Source: Microthrixaceae bacterium (lineage in GTDB: Bacteria; Actinomycetota; Acidimicrobiia; Acidimicrobiales; Microtrichaceae). Taken from it: a DNA stretch of 64,000 bases. Shown here one piece after another: positions 43,862-51,761 of this stretch. The stretch is taken from positions 62,001 through 126,000 of the forward strand of contig JAMLGK010000004.1 of the NCBI GenBank assembly GCA_023957995.1, read 5' to 3'. Each line of letters opens with the position of its first letter. The first letter of the stretch is position 1. The notes beneath the pieces were generated by a model that ran no database searches, had not been told where the DNA came from, and worked only from the letters and a program-made list of their open reading frames with translations. The translations under genes were made by a program, and so were the position numbers.

Positions 43862-43897
43862 GGGACCGACGGGACCGACGGGACCGACGGGACCGAG
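43862..43897. repeat. 9-bp tandem repeat, four copies
   Basis: GGGACCGAC is repeated three times exactly and once as GGGACCGAG, ending 2 bases before the stop codon of the minus-strand thioesterase gene. Between two convergent genes. Confidence 0.9.
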
Positions 43898-43899
43898 AT

Positions 43900-44751
43900 C
43901 TAGGAGTCGTCCCCACCCGGGACCGCGTCGGCATCCCGGGCCTCGAGCAGCTCATCGAATGCACCGGGACCGAGGGCGAGGAACAGCGCACGTGCTTCCG
44001 CACAGAGTCGATCGCCGACCGACATGGTCGCGCTCGCCCAGATCTTGCGACCCTCGGTGCGTTCCACCCATCCCAGTAGGGACAGATCCTCACCGAGGGG
44101 CGTGGGGCTCCGGTAGTCGACGTCCAGATGAGCGGTCATGCCCTGGATGCCCGACAGCGACTGCGTGGCCCCCAGGAGTTCGTCGAACACCGCCGCCACG
44201 AATCCTCCGTGGACACAGCCGGGCGGGCCCTCGTAGGCCGGTCCGAAGTTCACCGTTCCATGCACGACATCGCGGTCGCCCCGGTCGTGTTCGAGCACCA
44301 GCGGTGGTGAGAGTGGGTTGGACAACCCGATCAGCGGACTGTGATCGAAGAAGGCGAACCGTTCGGGGTCGCCCTCCTTGCCATACCCCTCAGCCATCGC
44401 CCGCAGCGCGGGCCCGGCGTTGGCCGCTTCGGAGAAGCCCTCGTAGGCGAGTCCCGTCGGCAGCTCCCCTATCAGGTCGACAACCTCCTCGAGCCGGTCC
44501 GCCGCTGTGGCCAGCTGCCCCGCATCGGCGTCCGATGCCACCATGCGTGTCAACAGCTCCCTGGCCACCGACGCCAGCCGCCGGCGCTGCACCCGCTCCG
44601 GTGTGGGGACGAGAGAGGACAATCCGTCCACCCGCACGCTGCGATTGGGCGGCACACCTCCCACATCGTCGGAGCCATACGCGGCGCCGACGTGACGGGT
44701 TCCGTCCGCAGGGGCCCCCGAACCTGTGGCGTGTGAATCAGAAGTGGTCAT
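43900..44751 (-). CDS. PaaI-type hotdog thioesterase with N-terminal extension
   Basis: The C-terminal 140 residues form a hotdog domain: GPAYEGPPGCVHGGFVAAVFDELLG holds the family HGG motif and acid, then LDVDYRSPTPLGEDL. The N-terminal 140 residues (VQRRRLASVARELLTRMVAS, LEEVVDLIGELPTG) are helical and unusual in length. Likely hydrolyses an acyl-CoA; the substrate is unknown. The start ATG 44751 is preceded by GGCGG. It lies 38 bases downstream of xthA on the same strand. Confidence 0.85.
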   Translation of the reverse strand: MTTSDSHATGSGAPADGTRHVGAAYGSDDVGGVPPNRSVRVDGLSSLVPTPERVQRRRLASVARELLTRMVASDADAGQLATAADRLEEVVDLIGELPTGLAYEGFSEAANAGPALRAMAEGYGKEGDPERFAFFDHSPLIGLSNPLSPPLVLEHDRGDRDVVHGTVNFGPAYEGPPGCVHGGFVAAVFDELLGATQSLSGIQGMTAHLDVDYRSPTPLGEDLSLLGWVERTEGRKIWASATMSVGDRLCAEARALFLALGPGAFDELLEARDADAVPGGDDS

Positions 44752-44789
44752 GCGTGTGCCGCCTGTGTGTGTTCGATCGGCGCGCCCGA

Positions 44790-45560
44790 TCAGGTGAATC
44801 GCCCCAGCACCGGGGCGTGGTCCGACGGCTTGGTGCCCTTGCGGGCATTGCGGTCGATCAGGTCCATCGTCGATCGTTCCGCGAGGCTCTGCGAACTCAA
44901 CAGGTAGTCGATGCGCATCCCCCGGCGCTTGTGGAAGTCGCCGTTGCGGTAGTCCCAGTAGCTGTAGATGCCAGGTTGCGGGTAGTGGTTCCTGAGAGTG
45001 TCGACCAGCCCCCATTCGCACACGTTCGCCAGCGCTTGTCGCTCCGGTTCGCTCACATGGGTCGAACCCTCGAATGCGGCGGGATCCCACACGTCCAGGT
45101 CCGTCGGCGCGATGTTCCAGTCACCCAGGACGACCAGGTCCTCGGTGGGCTCGTGATGCTGATCGAGATGGGTGCGGAGTCGGCCGAGCCAGTCCAGTTT
45201 GTAGTGATAGTGATCGTGATCCAGCTCGCGGCCGTTGGGCACGTAGACCGAGGCCACCCTCACTCCCCCACAGGTTGCCCAGACGATGCGTGCGTCGGGA
45301 TCGGGGTCGGCGCCATCATCGAAGCCTGCCACGACGTCCTCGAGGCCCACCCGGGAGAGGATGGCAACGCCGTTCCAGCGTCCCTCACCATGGTGGACCG
45401 ACTCATATCCCAGCGCTCCGAACTCCAGGGACGGGAACTTGTCGTCGGCCAACTTGGTCTCCTGGAGGCACAGCACGTCCGGTTCCATGGCACTCAGCCA
45501 TTCGGTCACCCTCGGCATGCGGGCATTGAGGGAGTTCACGTTCCAGGTGGCGATCAGCAC
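44790..45560 (-). CDS. xthA: Exodeoxyribonuclease III
   Basis: Mg-dependent AP endonuclease/3-prime exonuclease of base-excision repair. ATWNVNSLNAR, LCLQETKLAD (Glu ligand), SVYVPNGREL, VVLGDWNIAPTD and RIDYLLSS with SDHAPV (catalytic Asp-His) are all present. 256 residues, normal. The start is GTG 45560, since TATCGT lies 7 bases upstream; the GTG at 45569 would overlap that box. Divergent from kgd by 104 bases. Confidence 0.95.
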   Translation of the reverse strand: MLIATWNVNSLNARMPRVTEWLSAMEPDVLCLQETKLADDKFPSLEFGALGYESVHHGEGRWNGVAILSRVGLEDVVAGFDDGADPDPDARIVWATCGGVRVASVYVPNGRELDHDHYHYKLDWLGRLRTHLDQHHEPTEDLVVLGDWNIAPTDLDVWDPAAFEGSTHVSEPERQALANVCEWGLVDTLRNHYPQPGIYSYWDYRNGDFHKRRGMRIDYLLSSQSLAERSTMDLIDRNARKGTKPSDHAPVLGRFT

Positions 45561-45567
45561 AGCGCGC

Positions 45568-45573
45568 ACGATA
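45568..45573 (-). promoter_or_regulatory. Leaderless -10 box of xthA
   Basis: TATCGT on the minus strand is 7 bases before the GTG at 45560. Confidence 0.5.
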
Positions 45574-45652
45574 CCGCTCCACGACCACCGAGCAGTGAGC
45601 CGCGCCCGGCCGATCACCGACCGCGGCCGAATCGAGGGGGCAGCACCGGCAG

Positions 45653-45658
45653 TAGGAT
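45653..45658 (+). promoter_or_regulatory. Leaderless -10 box of kgd
   Basis: TAGGAT lies 6 bases before the GTG at 45665. Confidence 0.5.
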
Positions 45659-45664
45659 CGGGGT

Positions 45665-48600
45665 GTGAGCGACACCACCGAGGATTCCAACTTCGCCAAC
45701 GGCGATCAGTCAGCAGAGCAGATCGGGCCCAACGCCTGGCTCGTGGAGGAGATGTACGAGCAGTTCCTCGACGACCCCGACTCGGTCGGATCCAATTGGC
45801 AGGAGTTCTTCGAGGACTACGCCACAGCGAGCCCGAGCACCGCCAGCCACGGTGCAGCGAGTCGCCGGACCGCGAGCCATGGCACACCGGCGCCGGCCTC
45901 GCCCCCGCCGGCCGGGACAACGCCCGCCGCGCAACCCGGCCCTGCGCCGACCGCCACGGCGGCGGCGAACGGTGGCTCGCCCACAACCCCGTCATCCGCA
46001 ACACCCTCAACCGCAACGCCCTCAACCGAAACAGCACCGGCCGCACCGTCCCCAACGGCAACGCCCCCAACCGCAACAGCACCGGCCGGAGCCGACGCTG
46101 CGGTCGAAGTGCCGGGCGAGGAGATACGGGGCGTCGGCAAACGCATCGTGGCCAACATGGAGTCGAGCCTCCAGGTCCCCACGGCCACCTCCTACCGGGA
46201 GGTGCCTGCCAAGCTGCTCGAGATCAACCGCAAGGTGATCAACGGCTACCTGGGACGCACGAGGGGCGGCAAGGTCAGCTTCACCCACCTGATCGGCTAC
46301 GCGCTGGTGACCGCTCTCGCGGAGCACGTCCCTGCGTGCAACGCCTCCTTCGCCACCGGACCCGACGGCGAACCGCGGGTCGTGCGCAACGAACACGTCG
46401 GGCTCGGTCTGGCGATCGACATGGAGAAGCGCGACGGCTCCCGGAGCCTGATCGTGCCCTGCATACGCAACGCCGACACCATGGACTTCGCAGAGTTCGC
46501 CGCCGCGTACGACGAGCTCGTGCGAAAGGCCAAGACCAACAAGTTGACCGTCGACGACTTCGCAGGTGTGACCGTCACCCTCACCAACCCGGGCACCATA
46601 GGCACCGAACGATCGGTCCCCCGGCTGATGCCCGGGCAGGGAGCGATCATCGGTGTCGGCAGCCTGACCTTCCCCACGGGGTTCGCCGGGTCGGATCCAC
46701 ACACGATGGCCGAGCTCGGTGTGTCGAAGGTGATGACGATCTCCTCCACCTACGACCACAGGATCATCCAGGGTGCCGAGTCAGGCATGCTCCTCAAGAA
46801 GATCGACGAGCTGCTCCTCGGCGAGGACGACTTCTACGACGGGATCTTCTCGGCCCTCGGCGTTCCCTACGAGGCGGTGCAGTGGCGTCAGGACGTCAAT
46901 GCCGGGGACAGGGCGGCCACCCAGGTCGCAAAGCAGATGCAGGTGTCGACCCTGATCAACATGTATCGGGTGCGCGGCCACCTGATAGCGGATCTGGACC
47001 CGCTGGCAGCCAAGCCGCCCGAGATGCACTCCGAGCTCGATCCCGCCACCTACGGCCTGACGATCTGGGACCTCGACCGCGAGTTCCTGACCGGTGGAAC
47101 CCAGGGCATCTACGCCCGGGTGGGCAACACCGAACGCATGGCCTTGGGTGACATCCTCCATGTGCTGCGTGACGCCTACTGCCGCACGGTCGGCATCGAG
47201 TACATGCACATCCAGGATCCCGAGGAGAAGCGCTGGATACAGGAACAGGTCGAAGGAACCTCGATCAAGCTCGACAACGACGAGCAGCGTCACATCCTGG
47301 CCAAGCTCAACGGGGCCGAGGCGCTCGAGAAGTTCCTCGCCACCAAGTTCCTCGGACAGAAGCGATTCGGTCTCGAGGGTGCTGAGTCGCTCATCCCCCT
47401 GCTGGACGCGGTGTTGGAGCAAGCGGCCTCCGGTGGTCTCGACAGCGCGATCGTGGGCATGCCCCACCGTGGGCGCCTCAACGTGTTGGTGAACCTGATC
47501 GGAAAGGCCTACAGCCGGCTCTTCCGCGAGTTCGAGGGCTATCTGGACCCCGACTCGATCCAGGGTTCCGGCGATGTGAAGTACCACCTCGGCCAGGAGG
47601 GCACCTTCCGCTCCAGGGCTGGCGCCGAACTCCCCGTGAGCCTGGCGGCCAACCCGTCACACCTCGAAGCGGTGGATCCGGTCGTCGAGGGAATGGCCCG
47701 AGCACGAATGGACCACATCCCGCCCGACGACAACCGGCCCTATCCGGTCCTCCCGATACTGCTGCACGGCGATGCCGCCTTCGCCGGCCAGGGAGTGGTG
47801 GCCGAGACGCTCGCAATGTCGCAGATCAAGGGCTACCGCGTAGGCGGCACGGTGCACATCGTGGTCAACAACCAGCTCGGATTCACCACACCACCGGAGT
47901 CGGCCCGGTCCTCGGAGTACTGCACCGACATCGCCAAGTCCGTACAGGCGCCGATCCTGCACGTGAACGGCGACGACCCCGAAGCCTGCGTCCGCGTTGC
48001 CCGGCTTGCATTCGCCTACAGGCAGCGGTTCCACAAGGACGTGGTGATCGACATGGTCTGCTACCGCCGACAGGGCCACAACGAGGGTGACGATCCCAGC
48101 TACACCCAGCCCAAGATGTACCGAACCATCGAGTCGCTGCGAAGCGTGCGCAAGATCTACGTGGAGAACCTGGTACGCCGAGGGGACATCACCCTGGACG
48201 AGGCCGAGTCGGCTCTTGCAGATTTCCAGGGCCGGTTGCAGGACGCGCTCGACCAGACCCGCAGTGCTGCGCCCGAAGGGGCGATCGTGGCCGCTCCCCA
48301 CCCACCCAATGTGGGTGTGCTCCCGCGGGTACCGACCGGGGTGGCGATGGACGAACTGAAGCGGATCCACGACACGCTCGAATCCGTTCCCGATGGCTTC
48401 CGGGTACACCCGAAGCTCGCCAAACAGTTCGAGACCCGTCGAAAGATGTTCTCGGAGGGTCAGGCGGATTGGGCGTTGGCGGAGAGCCTGGCCATGGGCT
48501 CACTGCTGGTCGAGGGAACCTCGGTGCGCGTGTCGGGACAGGACTCGCGGCGCGGCACCTTCTCACACCGGCACTCCACCCTTTTCGACTACGACACCGG

Positions 48601-49498
48601 AGCGGAGTTCGTGCCGCTCCGGTCACTGGCGGAGGCGCACAACTCCGAGTTGTGGATCTACGACTCCCTCCTCTCGGAGTACGCCGCCCTCGGGTTCGAG
48701 TACGGCTACACCGTGGTGAACCAGGACGCGCTCGTGATCTGGGAAGCACAGTTCGGCGATTTCGCCAACGGTGCGCAGATCATCATCGACCAGTTCATCG
48801 TGGCCGCCGAGGACAAGTGGTCCCAGAGATCCTCCCTGGTCATGCTGCTCCCGCACGGCTACGAGGGTCAGGGTCCCGAACACTCCTCGGCGCGCCTCGA
48901 GCGATTCCTCACCCTGTGTGCCGAGGACAACATCCAGGTCTGCCAACCGACCACACCGGCGCAGTTCTTCCACCTGCTCCGCAGGCAGGTCCACCACACC
49001 GTCCGGAAGCCACTCGTGGTGGCGACCCCCAAGTCGGGGCTGAGGGACCGGCGGTGGCGATCCTCGCTGGAGGACTTCACGAGTGGTTCGTTCCTCGAGG
49101 TGATCGGCGACTCGACGGTCACCGACACAGAAGCAGTGTCACGGGTGGTCCTGGCCTCGGGCAAGATCGCCGTGGACGCGGCCACGATGCGCGACGAGCT
49201 GGGACTCGCCGTCCCCGTGATCCGGGTCGAGCAGCTGTACCCGTGGCCCACCGACCTACTGGCTGCGGAAGTGGCTCGCTACCCCAACTGCACAGAGGTG
49301 GTCTGGTTGCAGGAGGAGCCCGAGAACATGGGCCCCTGGAACTCCTCGAAGGGCTACCTGTACGACGGCCTCGGCCAGACGCGCACCATCCGCCGCGCAA
49401 GTCGGTCGGACGAAGCCTCTCCTGCCACCGGCAGCCACGCCATACACGTGCAGGAACAGGAGATGATCCTTCGATCCGCGTTCGGCCTCGACGGCTAG
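45665..49498 (+). CDS. kgd: Multifunctional 2-oxoglutarate dehydrogenase E1/E2 (Kgd)
   Basis: Actinobacterial fusion carrying the E2 succinyltransferase catalytic core ahead of the thiamine-diphosphate E1 component; it works with lipoylated partners of the pyruvate complex. Order in 1277 residues: short N-terminal helix (PNAWLVEEMYEQFLDDPDSV); Ala/Pro/Thr-rich linker (about 58-140); E2 core ending in TYDHRIIQGAESG with the catalytic His; E1 with PHRGRLNVLVNLIGKAYS, thiamine loop GDAAFAGQGVVAE and MVCYRRQGHNEGDDPSYTQP. Then SVRVSGQDSRRGTFSHRHS. No lipoyl domain. The linker is built on short DNA repeats. Start by the leaderless box. Confidence 0.97.
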   Translation: MSDTTEDSNFANGDQSAEQIGPNAWLVEEMYEQFLDDPDSVGSNWQEFFEDYATASPSTASHGAASRRTASHGTPAPASPPPAGTTPAAQPGPAPTATAAANGGSPTTPSSATPSTATPSTETAPAAPSPTATPPTATAPAGADAAVEVPGEEIRGVGKRIVANMESSLQVPTATSYREVPAKLLEINRKVINGYLGRTRGGKVSFTHLIGYALVTALAEHVPACNASFATGPDGEPRVVRNEHVGLGLAIDMEKRDGSRSLIVPCIRNADTMDFAEFAAAYDELVRKAKTNKLTVDDFAGVTVTLTNPGTIGTERSVPRLMPGQGAIIGVGSLTFPTGFAGSDPHTMAELGVSKVMTISSTYDHRIIQGAESGMLLKKIDELLLGEDDFYDGIFSALGVPYEAVQWRQDVNAGDRAATQVAKQMQVSTLINMYRVRGHLIADLDPLAAKPPEMHSELDPATYGLTIWDLDREFLTGGTQGIYARVGNTERMALGDILHVLRDAYCRTVGIEYMHIQDPEEKRWIQEQVEGTSIKLDNDEQRHILAKLNGAEALEKFLATKFLGQKRFGLEGAESLIPLLDAVLEQAASGGLDSAIVGMPHRGRLNVLVNLIGKAYSRLFREFEGYLDPDSIQGSGDVKYHLGQEGTFRSRAGAELPVSLAANPSHLEAVDPVVEGMARARMDHIPPDDNRPYPVLPILLHGDAAFAGQGVVAETLAMSQIKGYRVGGTVHIVVNNQLGFTTPPESARSSEYCTDIAKSVQAPILHVNGDDPEACVRVARLAFAYRQRFHKDVVIDMVCYRRQGHNEGDDPSYTQPKMYRTIESLRSVRKIYVENLVRRGDITLDEAESALADFQGRLQDALDQTRSAAPEGAIVAAPHPPNVGVLPRVPTGVAMDELKRIHDTLESVPDGFRVHPKLAKQFETRRKMFSEGQADWALAESLAMGSLLVEGTSVRVSGQDSRRGTFSHRHSTLFDYDTGAEFVPLRSLAEAHNSELWIYDSLLSEYAALGFEYGYTVVNQDALVIWEAQFGDFANGAQIIIDQFIVAAEDKWSQRSSLVMLLPHGYEGQGPEHSSARLERFLTLCAEDNIQVCQPTTPAQFFHLLRRQVHHTVRKPLVVATPKSGLRDRRWRSSLEDFTSGSFLEVIGDSTVTDTEAVSRVVLASGKIAVDAATMRDELGLAVPVIRVEQLYPWPTDLLAAEVARYPNCTEVVWLQEEPENMGPWNSSKGYLYDGLGQTRTIRRASRSDEASPATGSHAIHVQEQEMILRSAFGLDG

Positions 49499-49523
49499 GA
49501 CCTGCCGGAAACCCACCAGCCGA

Positions 49524-49551
49524 CCCGGACGATCAGCCGGCCCGGACGATC
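49524..49551. repeat. 17-bp-spaced direct repeat after kgd
   Basis: CCCGGACGATC occurs at 49524-49534 and 49541-49551, between kgd and the HAD gene. Confidence 0.6.
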
Positions 49552-49576
49552 GGGAGTCCGACCCGGTCGGGCCCGT

Positions 49577-50203
49577 TCAGCTGAAGGTGGTCCCGAGCAC
49601 GGTCGCCAGTTGCGCCAGTGCGTCATCGGGGTCAGCGACCTTGATCGTGGTCATTCCCATCGCCCTGGCAGGCTTCAGGTTGATTCCCAGGTCATCGAGG
49701 AACACCGCTTCGTCGGCCCCGACACCAATGCGCTCGAGAGCGATCTCGTAGAACTCGGTCTCCGGTTTGCGGAAGCCGATCATCGAGGACTCCACAACCA
49801 CATCGAACAGGTCGACCAGCTCGGCGAAGGATCCCCCCGAGGACCATTCAGGGGTGCCGGTGAGGAAGTTGTTGGTGAGCAGCCCGGTGGCATAGTCGTC
49901 ACGGAGCTGACGGATCGCCGCCACCATCGCAGGGCGGATCTCGCCCCGCAGACATGCGATCACCTCGGCTCCCGAGACCTCGTGCCCGAGCTGCGCCGCC
50001 TCGGCTTCGAAGAGCTCCTGGAACTCCGCGAGGCTCACCTCGGCCCGTTCGAGTCGCGCCCAGGCGTTGGTGTGCGGATGGGTCGAGTTGATCGAGCGGA
50101 TGGTGCCCGGTTGCAGACCTGCCTCGCGCTCGTAGGACTCGAACGCCTCGAATGGACTCGAGAGAATCACTCCCCCGAAGTCGAACAACACCGCGCGGAA
50201 CAT
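49577..50203 (-). CDS. HAD-superfamily hydrolase
   Basis: A 208-residue HAD-IA-type protein. Motif I FDFGGVI (residues 7-13) has the nucleophile Asp, with Gly at the usual second Asp. Motif II is GLLTNNF, Lys in IGFRKPETEFYEIAL, and motif IV in VFLDDLGINLKPARAMG. This form is common in sequences labelled as N-terminal phosphatase domain of epoxide hydrolase. The substrate is unknown. The start has TACCAT 6 bases upstream. Confidence 0.9.
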   Translation of the reverse strand: MFRAVLFDFGGVILSSPFEAFESYEREAGLQPGTIRSINSTHPHTNAWARLERAEVSLAEFQELFEAEAAQLGHEVSGAEVIACLRGEIRPAMVAAIRQLRDDYATGLLTNNFLTGTPEWSSGGSFAELVDLFDVVVESSMIGFRKPETEFYEIALERIGVGADEAVFLDDLGINLKPARAMGMTTIKVADPDDALAQLATVLGTTFS

Positions 50204-50209
50204 CGTGCG

Positions 50210-50215
50210 ATGGTA
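50210..50215 (-). promoter_or_regulatory. Leaderless -10 box of the HAD gene
   Basis: TACCAT on the minus strand is 6 bases before the ATG at 50203. Confidence 0.5.
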
Positions 50216-50284
50216 GGCCCGACCCGCGCGAACCGACGGATGTCCGCGTGTTGTGCGCGTCTAGCTGCTTCACTTGAGCACGTC

Positions 50285-51649
50285 ATGACAGAAACTCATC
50301 TCGTTGTCGACGGGTCGAACATCGCCACCGAGGGCCGAAGCGATCCATCGTTGAAGCAACTCGACGAAGCCGTGCGCGCGTTGATGGCGGAGCGCTCCTT
50401 CGACAACGTCGTCGTGGTGGTCGACGCGACGTTCCCGAACCGGATCGACCAGTCCGAACGCGACGAGTTCGAGGAGGCCGTGGAGGCGGGCGAGGTACTG
50501 ACCCCTCCCGCAGGAACCGTCGGCAGGGGTGACGCCTTCGTGCTCACCATCGCCGAGCGCAGCGGAGCCACCGTGCTGTCGAACGACTCGTTCCAGGAGT
50601 TCCATCCCGAGCACCCCTGGTTGTTCGACGAGGGCAGGCTCCTCGGAGGCAAACCGGTTCCACATGTCGGTTGGGTCTTCGTGGAACGGAGTCCGGTCAA
50701 GGGGCCACGCAGCCGGCGCGCCACCGCGGAGGCCAAACGCAAGGCGTCCACGGGCTCCGGCGGCTCCGACAGCGGCAAGTCGCCGAGCAAGAGGAAGGCG
50801 CCTGCCAAGAGAGGCGGGGCCAAGAGCGCAGCTGTGACCAGCAAGGCGCCCGCCAAGCGACCGGCGGCGAAGAAGGCTCCTGCCAAGCGCAAGGCACCTG
50901 CGGCCAGCTCCGGGACCGACACCGCGTCGGAGTCCGTAGATGCCGGGTCCAGGCCCAAGCGTTCGAGGCGTTCCCAGAAGCAGAACCGAAACCTCGAACC
51001 GATCAACACGCCGCAGGAGTTCCTGAGTTTCATCACCGAGCACCAACCCGGTGCGGAGGTCACTGCCAACGTCGTGGAGTTCACTTCACACGGCGCCTAT
51101 GCCGAGGCCGAGGGTGTCCGCTGCTACATACCGTTGAAGTCGATGGGTGACCCAGCGCCGCGCAGTCCGCGCGAGCGGCTCGACCTCAACGAACCAATGA
51201 TCTTTGTCGTGCAGGAATACGACACGCCTCGAAGAGGCATCGTTCTTGCACTCCCGGGAGTCGGCGACGCCGAAACCGGATACCGTGAACCCTCGTCGTC
51301 CGCTGGGGAGGACGACGAACGGTTGACCAGCAATACAACAACCATGAAGCCCGCCGAGGAGGCATCAGTGGCAGCAAAGAAGAAGGCACCAGCCAAGCGC
51401 AAGGCGCCGGCCAAGAAGAAGGCGCCAGCGAAGCGCAAGGCACCAGCAAAGAAGAAGGCGCCCGCGAAGAAGGCTCCGGCCAAGCGCAAGGCACCAGCAA
51501 AGAAGAAGGCGCCCGCGAAGAAGGCCCCGGCCAAGCGCAAGGCACCAGCAAAGAAGAAGGCGCCCGCGAAGAAGGCCCCGGCCAAGCGCAAGGCACCAGC
51601 AAAGAAGAAGGCACCGGCAAAGCGCAAGGCACCCGCCAAGCGTCGCTGA
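50285..51649 (+). CDS. NYN/Zc3h12a-like ribonuclease fused to S1 domain and histone H1-like Lys/Ala/Pro repeats
   Basis: 454 residues in four parts. Residues 1-135 form a PIN-like NYN domain resembling Regnase/Zc3h12a: VVDGSNIA (Asp9), VVVDATFPNR (Asp47), GRGDAFVLTIAE (Asp83), VLSNDSFQEF (Asp101), the acidic set expected of a metal-dependent RNase. Residues about 137-235 are Lys/Ala/Ser/Pro-rich (KRKAPAKRGG). Residues about 250-325 look like an S1 RNA-binding barrel (GAEVTANVVEFTSHGAYAEA, CYIPLKSM, FVVQEYDTPRRGIVLALPG). From about 365 to the end are histone H1-like KAPAKRKAPAKK repeats. It could be a nucleoid- or ribosome-associated RNase. Domain calls are by eye; I know no characterised homologue. 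Confidence 0.8.
   Translation: MTETHLVVDGSNIATEGRSDPSLKQLDEAVRALMAERSFDNVVVVVDATFPNRIDQSERDEFEEAVEAGEVLTPPAGTVGRGDAFVLTIAERSGATVLSNDSFQEFHPEHPWLFDEGRLLGGKPVPHVGWVFVERSPVKGPRSRRATAEAKRKASTGSGGSDSGKSPSKRKAPAKRGGAKSAAVTSKAPAKRPAAKKAPAKRKAPAASSGTDTASESVDAGSRPKRSRRSQKQNRNLEPINTPQEFLSFITEHQPGAEVTANVVEFTSHGAYAEAEGVRCYIPLKSMGDPAPRSPRERLDLNEPMIFVVQEYDTPRRGIVLALPGVGDAETGYREPSSSAGEDDERLTSNTTTMKPAEEASVAAKKKAPAKRKAPAKKKAPAKRKAPAKKKAPAKKAPAKRKAPAKKKAPAKKAPAKRKAPAKKKAPAKKAPAKRKAPAKKKAPAKRKAPAKRR
51458..51610 (+). repeat. 51-bp coding tandem repeat, three copies
   Basis: A 51-base unit encoding APAKKAPAKRKAPAKKK is repeated three times in frame at 51458-51508, 51509-51559 and 51560-51610. Copies 2 and 3 are identical; copy 1 differs by one base. 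Shorter KAPAKR units flank it. Confidence 0.95.
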
Positions 51650-51671
51650 GTACCTCCAGGTTCACCTGCAT

Positions 51672-51706
51672 CGGGTCCCGTCCCACCCTCGGGGGGGCGG
51701 GACCCG
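51672..51706 (+). terminator. Strong GC hairpin between the NYN fusion gene and ettA
   Basis: CGGGTCCCGTCCC (51672-51684) pairs with GGGGCGGGACCCG (51694-51706), a 13-base stem with one G-T pair and a 9-base loop. It is 23 bases after the stop codon. No T-tract follows, as is common in high-GC actinomycetes. Confidence 0.7.
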
Positions 51707-51748
51707 GTCGCGTACGGGTGGGCGTTCGGGGTCGGTCGCGCGTCGGTT

Positions 51749-51754
51749 TAGGCT
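51749..51754 (+). promoter_or_regulatory. Leaderless -10 box of ettA
   Basis: TAGGCT lies 7 bases before the ATG at 51762. Confidence 0.5.
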
Positions 51755-51761
51755 CCCGGGC

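Noticed and set aside
45286-47151. 621-codon plus-strand open frame
   Set aside because: Overlaps kgd in another frame; Arg/Gly/Thr low-complexity with no motif, so a shadow.
49558-49570. Palindrome CCGACC-C-GGTCGG after kgd as a terminator
   Set aside because: The loop would be a single base, so a stable hairpin is unlikely; no protein-site family is recognised.
51124-51639. Apparent 171-residue hydrophobic repeat membrane protein on the minus strand
   Set aside because: Its GAFFFAGALRLAGAFF repeats are the antisense reading of the Lys/Ala/Pro tail; no start signal and no homologous family.
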